From an uncultured Coriobacteriaceae bacterium (GTDB lineage: Bacteria; Actinomycetota; Coriobacteriia; Coriobacteriales; Atopobiaceae), in NCBI GenBank assembly GCA_902772085.1, contig CACXZL010000165.1, forward strand, positions 1 to 5,214: 5,214 bases of DNA, read 5' to 3'. A model generated the notes under the pieces. It worked only from the letters and a program-made list of their open reading frames with translations, had not been told where the DNA came from and did not search any database. The translations under genes were made by a program, and so were the position numbers. Shown one piece after another: positions 1-5,214 of the stretch; the stretch's first letter is position 1, and each line of letters begins with the position of its first letter.

Positions 1-1194
1 GTGATGCGGTTTGCCCAGGCCGCGGTTCGGGTCTGGGGCTGCCAGATGGATTTTGCTCATCCGGAAAAGACGGCCGCCGAGGGAATCGACAGACTGCTCG
101 TCAAGAGACCACGCAATCTCGGGATGGCGACGCAGCGTACCCGTCCCCGAGCACGGGGCATCCACGAAGACCGTCTGGAACGGTCCTTCCAGGACGCTCG
201 GCACGTCCTTGCCATCCAACTCACACGCGTCGTAAACGTGGCAGCTCACCGTCCCCGAAAGCCCGGCGACCACCATGCGCCGCTCCGCCACGCCCACCTT
301 GAACGGCTGCGAATCAACACCCACGATGCGCAGCTCCTTTCCCGCGCGGCGTGCGGCATCGCTCACGAGGATGGACTTCGTTCCTCGGCCCTGGCCTATC
401 TCAAGCACGCTCGACGCAGCATGCGATGCCACGCTGCGAGCTACGCGCTGGGCGGAAAGGTCCGCGACGACCACGTCGCATCGTTCCACCAGGCCAGAGG
501 AAGCCAACCCAGCCGGATTGCGCAGCACGTAGGACCCTTCCACGCCGCCGGGCGCAGGGTCCAGGCCTGCCGAGCGCAACAGTCCCTCCGTCTCGTCGTC
601 CGCCCGATGGGCAGCACCGCGTGCCGCCACGTAGAGAGGCGCCGCCTCCGTGGCGGAAAGGCACAGGCCGCGCACGAAGTCGCTCCCGCGCGTCCGCTCC
701 ACGCGGCTCACGAGCCACTCCGGATATCCTGAGACCATGGCCAGGTCGCGCGTCGACATGCCGTCGCCGCATCTCACGCGCCCAAAGGCCTCCTCGCGCG
801 CAGGGACGTCCACTTCCGCCACGCGTCTCAAGACGGCATTTGCCAACCCGGCCGCTCGAGGCGACGCAAAGCGCACCAGCTCTACGCCCTGACTCACCGC
901 CGCCGATTTCGGAGTATGCAGAAAGAGCAGCTCGTAGGCACCGAGACGCAGGGCGTCGCGCACCTTGGGCTCCAGACGCGAAGGACGTTTCAGGTGGACG
1001 TCCACGCACTCATCGAGAAGTCCCACGCTTCCGACCACGCCCATGACAAGACGAACCACGAAGGCGCGGTCGCGCGCACCCAAGTCTTGCAGTCGCTTTG
1101 AGGAGCGCAACACGTCGCGCGCCCGTGCGTCGCGCCTTCGCACGTCGCCAAGAAGAGCCAGCGCAGCCGACCGCGCAGCAGAAGCCCGAGCCAT
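1..1194 (-). CDS. rsmB: 16S rRNA (cytosine-C5)-methyltransferase RsmB, C-terminus cut by window edge
   Basis: RsmB (Sun/Fmu family) makes m5C967 (E. coli numbering) in 16S rRNA using S-adenosylmethionine. The visible 398 residues start at an ATG 3 bases after the fmt stop and stay open to the left edge. The family usually has about 430-450 residues, so roughly 30-60 are missing. Residues about 5-135 form the NusB-like RNA-binding helical domain, with DRAFVVRLVMG, LRLGAYELLFLH and GLANAVLRRV. The Rossmann methyltransferase domain follows: VLEIGQGRGTKS (263-274) is SAM motif I, VGVDSQPF (291-298) carries the acidic residue expected to bind the ribose, and VDAPCSGTGTLRRHPE (344-359) is motif IV with Asp345 and Cys348. 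The second, nucleophilic cysteine (TCS motif) should lie about 50 residues after Cys348, at or just beyond the edge. Two oddities are visible: motif I lacks the usual AAPGGKT pattern, and residues about 365-398 match the family poorly. No strong Shine-Dalgarno sequence precedes the ATG, so translation is probably coupled to fmt. Family assignment is secure; integrity of the C-terminus is not. Confidence 0.93.
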   Translation of the reverse strand, partial: MARASAARSAALALLGDVRRRDARARDVLRSSKRLQDLGARDRAFVVRLVMGVVGSVGLLDECVDVHLKRPSRLEPKVRDALRLGAYELLFLHTPKSAAVSQGVELVRFASPRAAGLANAVLRRVAEVDVPAREEAFGRVRCGDGMSTRDLAMVSGYPEWLVSRVERTRGSDFVRGLCLSATEAAPLYVAARGAAHRADDETEGLLRSAGLDPAPGGVEGSYVLRNPAGLASSGLVERCDVVVADLSAQRVARSVASHAASSVLEIGQGRGTKSILVSDAARRAGKELRIVGVDSQPFKVGVAERRMVVAGLSGTVSCHVYDACELDGKDVPSVLEGPFQTVFVDAPCSGTGTLRRHPEIAWSLDEQSVDSLGGRLFRMSKIHLAAPDPNRGLGKPHH

Positions 1195-1197
1195 CCG

Positions 1198-2112
1198 CTA
1201 GACCCTGCCCCACATGAGGCCGTCCCCACGAAGGCCGCTCGCCCAGGAGGAGACCTCCATCTCACGCTTGCCGTCCGGCTTCACGCGAAGAAGCTCCAGA
1301 TCACCATTGTCGCATCCGAGATGCACGCGCCCCTTGCGCACGAGCACCGCGCCTGGGACAAGGTCCTCGTCGCCGACTCTCGCCTCGAGCACGCGCACGC
1401 CCCTGCCGGCTATCTTGGCACGCGCCGGGGCCGCATCGAGCGATGCCTGCACGCGGCGTTTGTTTGATAGCACGTCATCGCAAGGATCGAGCAGCATCTC
1501 TGCCTTGTCGACCTTTGCAGCATAGGTGACCAGAGACTCGTCCTGCTCGGTCCATACGTCCTGGCCGGCGACCATGAGCTCGAGCGCCTCCCTCAGCTCG
1601 GCTGCCCCGAGCTCCGCAAGCTCCTCCATCAGCGCATCGCAGCCCTTCTCGCCTATGGCCACGCGCGCCTGCCTGCAATACGGCCCGGCGTCCAGCTCAT
1701 GGACGATGCGCATGATGGACACGCCCGCATACTCGTCGCCCTCGAGCACGCCGCGCTGTATGGGCGCCGCTCCCCTTCCGCGGGGCAACAGAGACGCATG
1801 CACGTTTACGGTACCGAGCGCGGGTATGGCCAGCAGCTCGTCGGGAAGGATGGCCCCGTAGGCGGCCACGCAGATGACCTCCGGGGCCTCGCTCTTCACA
1901 CGCTCGACCTCATCCGCCCCGATCCTACGGGCCTCGAGCACGGGTACGTCCAGATCCAGCGCCGCCGCCTTCACCGGGGACGGCTCGAGCCGCTTGCCCC
2001 TGCCGCGCACGGCATCGGGACGCGTCACCACGAGGCTCAGCTCGTGCTCCTCCGCCAGCATGCGAACGGAGGGCACCGCAAACGAAGGCGTTCCCATAAA
2101 GACTACGCGCAT
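1198..2112 (-). CDS. fmt: Methionyl-tRNA formyltransferase
   Basis: Fmt transfers the formyl group of 10-formyltetrahydrofolate to initiator Met-tRNA in the cytoplasm, giving fMet-tRNA for translation initiation. The protein is 304 residues, close to the usual 305-320, and looks complete. It opens with the typical MRVVFMGTPSFAVPSV strand, followed by VVTRPDAVRGRGKRLEPSPVK (28-48), the basic loop region. The catalytic triad is visible as Asn103 and His105 in TVNVHASLLPRGRGAAPIQR (101-120) and Asp141 in HELDAGP, which replaces the more common GLDTGD while keeping the Asp. The SLLP motif is at 107-110. VTYAAKVDKAEMLLD marks the passage to the C-terminal OB-like tRNA-binding domain (about 205-304). 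The ATG has AAGGGGG six bases upstream. The gene lies 14 bases after def and 3 bases before rsmB, the widespread def-fmt-rsmB order, and stops with TAG. Assignment is secure. Confidence 0.97.
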   Translation of the reverse strand: MRVVFMGTPSFAVPSVRMLAEEHELSLVVTRPDAVRGRGKRLEPSPVKAAALDLDVPVLEARRIGADEVERVKSEAPEVICVAAYGAILPDELLAIPALGTVNVHASLLPRGRGAAPIQRGVLEGDEYAGVSIMRIVHELDAGPYCRQARVAIGEKGCDALMEELAELGAAELREALELMVAGQDVWTEQDESLVTYAAKVDKAEMLLDPCDDVLSNKRRVQASLDAAPARAKIAGRGVRVLEARVGDEDLVPGAVLVRKGRVHLGCDNGDLELLRVKPDGKREMEVSSWASGLRGDGLMWGRV

Positions 2113-2118
2113 GCGAGA

Positions 2119-2125
2119 CCCCCTT
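2119..2125 (-). promoter_or_regulatory. Ribosome binding site of fmt
   Basis: The hexamer-like AAGGGGG ends six bases before the fmt ATG and lies almost wholly in the short def-fmt gap. It supports the start with MRVVFMGTPS, which is also where the conserved N-terminal strand of the family begins. Confidence 0.7.
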
Positions 2126-2126
2126 G

Positions 2127-2672
2127 CTATTCCTCTACCTCGACGTCTCCGGGACGCGCGCCCGCCGCGACCGCCTCCTCGTACTCATGCATCTTGCGCA
2201 CGCGCTGGAGCGGCTTGAGGTGGTCGACCATCGTGACGCCATGCAGATGATCGATCTCGTGCTGCAGGCACACCGCCATGAGGTTGTCGGACGCCTCGTA
2301 ACGCATGAGGTCGCCATCCAGGTTGCGGGCCTCCACCACCACATGGCTGGGCCTGCTCACGCGCACCGTGATCCCGGGAAACGAGAGGCATCCCTCGCCC
2401 GTCTCGCGCTCCTCGCCGTCCGCCACGACGATGCGAGGGTTTATGAGCACATAGGGGTTTCGCTTGCTCTTGGTATAGTCCACGTCTATGACCACGAGCT
2501 GTATGAGCTCTCCGACCTGAGGGGCGGCAAGGCCACATCCCTCGGTCGCGTACATGTCGTCGAGCATATGCGCAGCAAGCTCACGAATATGGTCGTCGAT
2601 CTCTTCTATGGGTGCGCACGCCGTCTTCAGACGTTTGTCGGGCGCCGTTACGATGTCTTCTACGACTGCCAT
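2127..2672 (-). CDS. def: Peptide deformylase
   Basis: Def removes the N-formyl group from nascent proteins at the ribosome, the step after Fmt-dependent initiation. The protein has 181 residues. All three family motifs are intact: GCGLAAPQ (45-52, motif 1), EGCLS (93-97, motif 2, metal ligand Cys95) and HEIDH (138-142, motif 3, metal ligands His138 and His142, catalytic Glu139). The tail after residue 150 is helical and acidic, ending in DVEVEE. I chose the ATG at 2672, giving MAVVEDIVTA, because GGAGGT sits just upstream and because family members start close to this point. An in-frame ATG 51 bases further upstream (2723) would add 17 residues that include the Shine-Dalgarno region and part of an inverted repeat, and is unlikely. 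The gene is first in the def-fmt-rsmB cluster and stops with TAG. The length and motifs point to an active bacterial enzyme, and the assignment is secure. Confidence 0.97.
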   Translation of the reverse strand: MAVVEDIVTAPDKRLKTACAPIEEIDDHIRELAAHMLDDMYATEGCGLAAPQVGELIQLVVIDVDYTKSKRNPYVLINPRIVVADGEERETGEGCLSFPGITVRVSRPSHVVVEARNLDGDLMRYEASDNLMAVCLQHEIDHLHGVTMVDHLKPLQRVRKMHEYEEAVAAGARPGDVEVEE

Positions 2673-2676
2673 GGTT

Positions 2677-2682
2677 ACCTCC
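2677..2682 (-). promoter_or_regulatory. Ribosome binding site of def (decides the start)
   Basis: GGAGGT is followed by four bases (AACC) and then the ATG at 2672. This strong Shine-Dalgarno match picks the 181-residue protein over the 17-residue longer alternative from the in-frame ATG at 2723. Confidence 0.85.
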
Positions 2683-2700
2683 GTATGCATCTGTCCAAGC

Positions 2701-2729
2701 CAAGCCATTGTACCCGCGGACATGGCTTG
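2701..2729. repeat. Perfect 8-bp inverted repeat upstream of def, candidate operator
   Basis: CAAGCCAT (2701-2708) and ATGGCTTG (2722-2729) are exact reverse complements with 13 bases between them. The dyad lies 29-57 bases upstream of the def ATG and overlaps the TACAAT hexamer at 2707-2712. Either a protein-binding dyad (arm spacing about two helical turns) or an RNA hairpin in a longer transcript is possible. It is not a terminator, since no T-run follows on either strand. On the minus strand GGCTT recurs at once, giving GGCTTGGCTTGG. The repeat is seen directly; the regulatory role is inferred. Confidence 0.5.
2707..2712 (-). promoter_or_regulatory. Possible -10 element for the def-fmt-rsmB operon
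   Basis: The minus strand reads TACAAT, matching five of six positions of the sigma-70-type TATAAT. Transcription starting about seven bases downstream would leave a leader of roughly 28 bases with the GGAGGT site in it, which is sensible. No good -35 hexamer exists at 16-19 bases upstream: GCGTGG sits at the 17-base position. The promoter would therefore be weak, activator-dependent, or not real. Confidence 0.35.
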
Positions 2730-2787
2730 CCACGCACCACAACGAAGCGTCTACATCAATACCCCGCTCGGTCGAGATGATTCGCCC

Positions 2788-2805
2788 GTCATGAAAAGGC
2801 ATGAC
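2788..2805. repeat. 6-bp inverted repeat between the nitroreductase gene and def
   Basis: GTCATG (2788-2793) and CATGAC (2800-2805) are perfect reverse complements around the six-base loop AAAAGG (plus strand). On the minus strand it begins 12 bases after the nitroreductase stop. No T-run follows the stem, so it does not qualify as an intrinsic terminator; it may be a weak 3' end structure, a binding site or chance. Confidence 0.3.
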
Positions 2806-2816
2806 CGCAAAGCCCG

Positions 2817-3356
2817 CTACCACTCCACGACGGTTTCAGACAAGGGCTTGCGATCCGCATGCATCTTTGAGGGATGAGCCGTCTCGGACGGATACCCCAC
2901 GTCGAGGATGCATATGGGCACGACGCCCTCGGGAAACTCGAACGCGTCCAGAATCGCCTGCGTATCGTATCCACGGACCCAGAGCGTTCCCAGACCAAGC
3001 TCCGTGGCCGCCAGCTGCATGTGGTCGCATACGATCGACGCGTCCATCTCGGCCACGTTGTACGTGTCGCACGTGGTGCCACGCATCAGCGTCTCGCGCT
3101 GGTTGTGCCACGCCTCCTCCACGCAGGCGCATACTATGATGACGAGCGGCGCATTGAAGGCCATGCGCGTTGCCGCACGTATCCTCCCGAGTGCGTCCTC
3201 GCTTCTGAGCACGTACAGACGTTGCGGTTGGCGATTCGCGCCGGTTGGTGCGACACGCGCCGCCTCGAGGATCCGGTCGATCTTGTCTTGTTCTACCGGA
3301 CGCGCATCGTAGTCGCGTACCGAGTATCGGCTTCTCGCGAGCTCTAAGAAGTCCAT
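2817..3356 (-). CDS. Nitroreductase-family FMN oxidoreductase
   Basis: This is a single-domain, cytoplasmic nitroreductase-fold flavoprotein of 179 residues, at the short end of the family. Such enzymes bind FMN as dimers and use NAD(P)H to reduce nitroaromatics, quinones, flavins or other acceptors; the substrate here cannot be told. The N-terminal SRYSVRDYD (9-17) is the typical FMN-phosphate-binding start, with Arg10, Ser12 and Arg14. VAPTGANRQPQ (35-45) corresponds to the usual APSGxNxQPW segment, DASIVCDHMQLAATELGLGTLWVRGYD (105-131) is the characteristic helix plus glycine turn, and RKPLSETVVEW (169-179) is the typical C-terminus. The start at 3356 is chosen over an in-frame ATG at 3374 because AAAGGAA lies five bases before it and the family begins with this MDFLELARSRYS pattern. 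The gene stops with TAG 144 bases before def and is divergent from aroC. Family is secure; the specific reaction is open. Confidence 0.9.
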   Translation of the reverse strand: MDFLELARSRYSVRDYDARPVEQDKIDRILEAARVAPTGANRQPQRLYVLRSEDALGRIRAATRMAFNAPLVIIVCACVEEAWHNQRETLMRGTTCDTYNVAEMDASIVCDHMQLAATELGLGTLWVRGYDTQAILDAFEFPEGVVPICILDVGYPSETAHPSKMHADRKPLSETVVEW

Positions 3357-3361
3357 GTCAG

Positions 3362-3368
3362 TTCCTTT
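3362..3368 (-). promoter_or_regulatory. Ribosome binding site of the nitroreductase gene
   Basis: The minus strand reads AAAGGAA, followed by five bases and the ATG at 3356. It favours this start over the ATG at 3374, which has no purine-rich stretch at a suitable distance. Confidence 0.7.
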
Positions 3369-3616
3369 CACCATGAGGACAGGCCTGCCCTATTGCCTGC
3401 AAAGCACATGATACCTGAACTCATGGCATCACGAGCGCACACGCCAAGTGGGCGAAGAAACGAAGCCGGAGGGTTCGGAAAACTGCCAGCTTCGACGTCG
3501 CATGCACTTGTTTGAAACCACGGGGCGTCCAAGCGCCGTGTGCCCCACGTGTAACAATCCGTGGAATTATGAGCACGCCGCCACGCATGTCGTAAGATTT
3601 GGTGTCATTGCGGAAA

Positions 3617-3630
3617 AGGAGGCAGGAGGC
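3617..3630 (+). promoter_or_regulatory. Tandem Shine-Dalgarno sequence before aroC
   Basis: AGGAGGC occurs twice in direct succession (3617-3623 and 3624-3630). The second AGGAGG ends five bases before the ATG at 3635 and is ideally placed; the first is seven bases further away. It fixes the aroC start at 3635 in preference to the in-frame TTG at 3599, which lacks such a site. Confidence 0.85.
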
Positions 3631-3634
3631 TTTC

Positions 3635-4780
3635 ATGTCATCGTGTTTTGGAAGCGCGTTGCGCGTGCAGATATTCGGACAGTCGCACTCCCCCGCCGTC
3701 GGCTGCGTCGTGGAGGGTCTGCCTGCAGGCGAGCCCATCGACCTCGACGATCTCCAAAGGTTCCTCGACCGCCGCGCTCCCGGCAGAAACGCCTGGTCGA
3801 CGCCTCGCAAGGAGGCAGACCGGCCTCGTATCGTAGGCGGCCTCAACGAACGCGGCGAGACCTGCGGAACCCCCTTTGCCGCCCTCATCGAAAACACAAA
3901 CACCCGCTCACGTGACTACGACGAGCTTCGGCGCGTACCGAGACCCGGACACGCCGACTTTGCCGCGTGGGCGAAATGGCATGGATGCCAGGACGTCTCC
4001 GGTGGCGGCCACTTCTCCGCCAGGCTCACCGCACCGCTCTGCGTGGCGGGTGGCGTCGCCCTGCAACTGCTTGCCCGACGCGGCGTCAGCGTCGCCGCGC
4101 ACGTGCTGCAGGTGGCAGACGTACGCGACGAGGCCTTCGACGCCCGTGCCGTGGACCTACGGGCACGTCGGCATCTCGAGGAGCAGTTCGCACGGCTGAG
4201 GGCAGGCTGGCCCACAGGTCGCTTCCCCACCATACAAGAGGATGCCGGAGCGCGCATGGCAGAAGCCATAGACGAGACGAGGCGCGACCGCGACTCCTTG
4301 GGCGGCATCGTGGAATGCGTGGCCGTCGGACTGCCGGCGGGCATCGGCGGCCCTCGCTACGACGGCATCCAAGGCGCAATCGCGCGCATCGTCTTTGGCA
4401 TTCCCGCCGTCAAGGGCCTCGAGTTCGGAGTCGGCTTCTCCGTCGCGTCCCTGCGCGGCTCGCAAAACAACGACCCGTACGAGGTACGCGACGGCACACC
4501 ACGCCCCGTCACAAACAACGCCGGAGGCACCCTCGGCGGCATCTCCACGGGAGCGCCCATACTCTTTTCCATGGCAGTGAAGCCCACTCCGAGCATCGCC
4601 CGACCCCAACGCTCGGTGGATCTTGTCACCATGCAAGAGACCACCTTGGAGGTCCGCGGCCGACACGACCCGTGCGTTGCCGCACGCGCCGTACCCATAG
4701 CCGAGGCGGCGATGGCGCTCGCGCTCTTGGATTCCTGGCTTTCGTTCCCACCCGCAGAAGACCGCTGGTCGCAGCTTTGA
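3635..4780 (+). CDS. aroC: Chorismate synthase
   Basis: AroC converts 5-enolpyruvylshikimate-3-phosphate to chorismate, the last step of the shikimate pathway, and needs reduced FMN although no net redox change occurs. The protein has 381 residues, normal for the family. Landmarks in order: IFGQSHSPAVGCVVEGLPAGE (13-33) with the catalytic-type His18; the RRAPGRN segment (46-52); VPRPGHADFAAWAKW (101-115) with the second conserved His106; SGGGHFSARLTAPL (122-135); NNAGGTLGGISTGAPI (294-309), an FMN/substrate loop; and GRHDPCVAARAVPIAEA (342-358) near the end with Asp345. The first signature has Gln and Ser (GQSHS) where many bacteria have Glu and Gly (GESHG). I have a recollection of the GQSHS form in other Gram-positive lineages, so it is probably harmless. 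AroC starts at the ATG preceded by the tandem AGGAGG sites, ends with TGA, and is followed 11 bases later by pheA. Assignment is secure. Confidence 0.97.
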   Translation: MSSCFGSALRVQIFGQSHSPAVGCVVEGLPAGEPIDLDDLQRFLDRRAPGRNAWSTPRKEADRPRIVGGLNERGETCGTPFAALIENTNTRSRDYDELRRVPRPGHADFAAWAKWHGCQDVSGGGHFSARLTAPLCVAGGVALQLLARRGVSVAAHVLQVADVRDEAFDARAVDLRARRHLEEQFARLRAGWPTGRFPTIQEDAGARMAEAIDETRRDRDSLGGIVECVAVGLPAGIGGPRYDGIQGAIARIVFGIPAVKGLEFGVGFSVASLRGSQNNDPYEVRDGTPRPVTNNAGGTLGGISTGAPILFSMAVKPTPSIARPQRSVDLVTMQETTLEVRGRHDPCVAARAVPIAEAAMALALLDSWLSFPPAEDRWSQL

Positions 4781-4791
4781 GAGGACGTCAC

Positions 4792-5214
4792 ATGAGAGAC
4801 ATCAGCGAAATACGCGAGGACATCGACCGCATCGACAACGAGATCACCAAGCTCCTGCTCGAGCGCATGCAGGTCTCTGCCGACGTGGCCGCATACAAGC
4901 GTGCCACGCACAAGCCCATCTACGACGGCGCACGCGAACGCCAAAACATCGCGGCCGCAAGCGAGCGCGTGCCGCCAGAGCTTGCAAGCTATGCCTCCAC
5001 GATCCAGTCGGTCCTTATGGAGGCCTCGCGCGCGGCACAGCACAGCATCCTCGAGCAGCACAGCGCAGAGTCTGAGATCATACGCGCCGCGCTCGATACC
5101 GCACCTGCCTACTTTCCCCTGAAAGCAGACGTCGCATGCCAGGGAGTGGAGGGGGCATACCAGCAGATCGCCGTCGACCGCATGTTTCGCCGTCCCACGC
5201 TTACCTATCACGAC
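4792..5214 (+). CDS. pheA: Chorismate mutase/prephenate dehydratase (P-protein), C-terminus cut by window edge
   Basis: The P-protein rearranges chorismate to prephenate and then decarboxylates and dehydrates it to phenylpyruvate for phenylalanine synthesis. Only the first 141 residues are visible. Residues 1 to about 88 are an AroQ-type helical chorismate mutase: Arg8, Arg25, Lys36, Asp45, Glu49 and Gln83 line up with the six active-site positions of the E. coli enzyme (Arg11, Arg28, Lys39, Asp48, Glu52, Gln88), so the domain should be active. After a linker of roughly 25 residues, VACQGVEGAYQQIAVDRMF (114-132) starts the prephenate dehydratase domain. The rest of that domain and an ACT regulatory domain binding phenylalanine would lie beyond the edge. 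The ATG follows AGAGGA at a suitable distance, 11 bases after the aroC TGA, so the two genes are very likely cotranscribed and AroC makes the substrate of this enzyme. A stand-alone mutase is excluded by the in-frame dehydratase start. Confidence 0.93.
   Translation, partial: MRDISEIREDIDRIDNEITKLLLERMQVSADVAAYKRATHKPIYDGARERQNIAAASERVPPELASYASTIQSVLMEASRAAQHSILEQHSAESEIIRAALDTAPAYFPLKADVACQGVEGAYQQIAVDRMFRRPTLTYHD

Larger units (their letters stand above)
3357..3634. other. Divergent intergenic region between the nitroreductase gene and aroC
   Basis: This 278-base gap separates divergently read genes and so must carry both promoters, yet neither is clear. For aroC, TAAGAT at 3593-3598 is a 4/6 match to a -10 box but lacks a convincing -35. 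For the minus-strand gene, TATCAT at 3408-3413 is the best -10-like hexamer, also without a good -35. Small dyads are present: CCACG (3545-3549) with CGTGG (3560-3564) around a ten-base AT-richer centre containing TGTAACA, and CACGGGGCG with CGCCGTG around TCCAAG at about 3520-3541. Open frames cross the gap on both strands but overlap aroC and resemble no family I know. I see no T-box signature, riboswitch, leader peptide rich in Phe/Tyr/Trp codons, or terminator. Confidence 0.5.

Noticed and set aside
1..732. 243-codon plus-strand open frame, plus other long frames at 351-1046 (plus) and 401-1009 (minus)
   Set aside because: All lie inside rsmB in other frames, are rich in Arg/Ala/His/Pro as expected of shadows in GC-rich DNA, and show no family motifs, while the minus-strand rsmB frame carries clear RsmB motifs throughout.
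1599..1678. Possible frameshift in fmt, suggested by an open frame in another minus-strand phase (1475-1678)
   Set aside because: The 304-residue fmt frame is continuous with all catalytic residues and a normal length; the other frame is a shadow.
3357..3634. T-box, riboswitch or Phe/Trp attenuator controlling aroC-pheA
   Set aside because: No AGGGTGG-type T-box core, no leader peptide rich in aromatic codons and no hairpin with a T-run were found on the plus strand.
3599..3634. Longer AroC starting at the TTG at 3599
   Set aside because: It would add 12 residues encoded by the Shine-Dalgarno region itself, and the ATG at 3635 has a perfect AGGAGG five bases upstream.
3421..3903. 160-codon minus-strand frame in the divergent gap
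   Set aside because: Its first half is antisense to aroC, and the part in the gap has no recognisable domain or start signal, so I treat the gap as noncoding.
3448..3915. 155-codon plus-strand frame containing a CPTC pair, considered as a small zinc-binding protein
   Set aside because: Only one Cys pair is present, no Shine-Dalgarno sequence precedes it, and its second half overlaps aroC and turns into low-complexity Arg-rich sequence.
4357..5211. 284-codon minus-strand open frame opposite aroC and pheA
   Set aside because: It spans two well-supported plus-strand genes and has no recognisable motif; Cys-rich stretches come from the complement of GC-rich codons.

Overview
The window is GC-rich chromosomal DNA carrying six protein genes, all housekeeping or metabolic, with no RNA gene, CRISPR array, insertion sequence or phage gene that I could find. 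GC-rich third codon positions, GGAGG-type ribosome binding sites, the def-fmt-rsmB gene order and the style of the proteins (for example EIGQGRGTK in RsmB and the fused chorismate mutase/prephenate dehydratase) suggest an actinobacterium. Coriobacteriia such as Olsenella, Atopobium or Collinsella relatives would fit, but this is inferred from general familiarity and not from a search.

Left part, minus strand (1-2672): read in the direction of transcription, def (peptide deformylase), fmt (methionyl-tRNA formyltransferase) and rsmB (16S rRNA m5C methyltransferase, running off the left edge) form a tight cluster with gaps of 14 and 3 bases. Fmt formylates the initiator Met-tRNA, Def removes the formyl group from the finished N-terminus, and RsmB modifies the small-subunit rRNA, so this is a translation operon. 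The 144-base gap upstream of def holds a TACAAT -10-like hexamer, a perfect 8-bp inverted repeat overlapping it, and a second 6-bp inverted repeat further upstream.

Middle (2817-3356, minus strand): a short single-domain nitroreductase-family FMN oxidoreductase, probably a separate transcription unit that reads towards def.

Right part, plus strand (3635-5214): aroC (chorismate synthase) followed 11 bases later by a pheA-type P-protein (chorismate mutase plus prephenate dehydratase), cut by the right edge. These are consecutive steps from EPSP through chorismate and prephenate to phenylpyruvate. The 278 bases between the nitroreductase and aroC must hold the divergent promoters. They contain a tandem Shine-Dalgarno repeat before aroC and small dyads, but no riboswitch or T-box that I can recognise.

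I did not find a new biological system here. The points most worth checking are the unusual 3' part of rsmB (a variant SAM motif and a poorly matching segment at the window edge), the inverted repeat over the presumed def promoter, and an FMN oxidoreductase placed next to an enzyme that needs reduced FMN.
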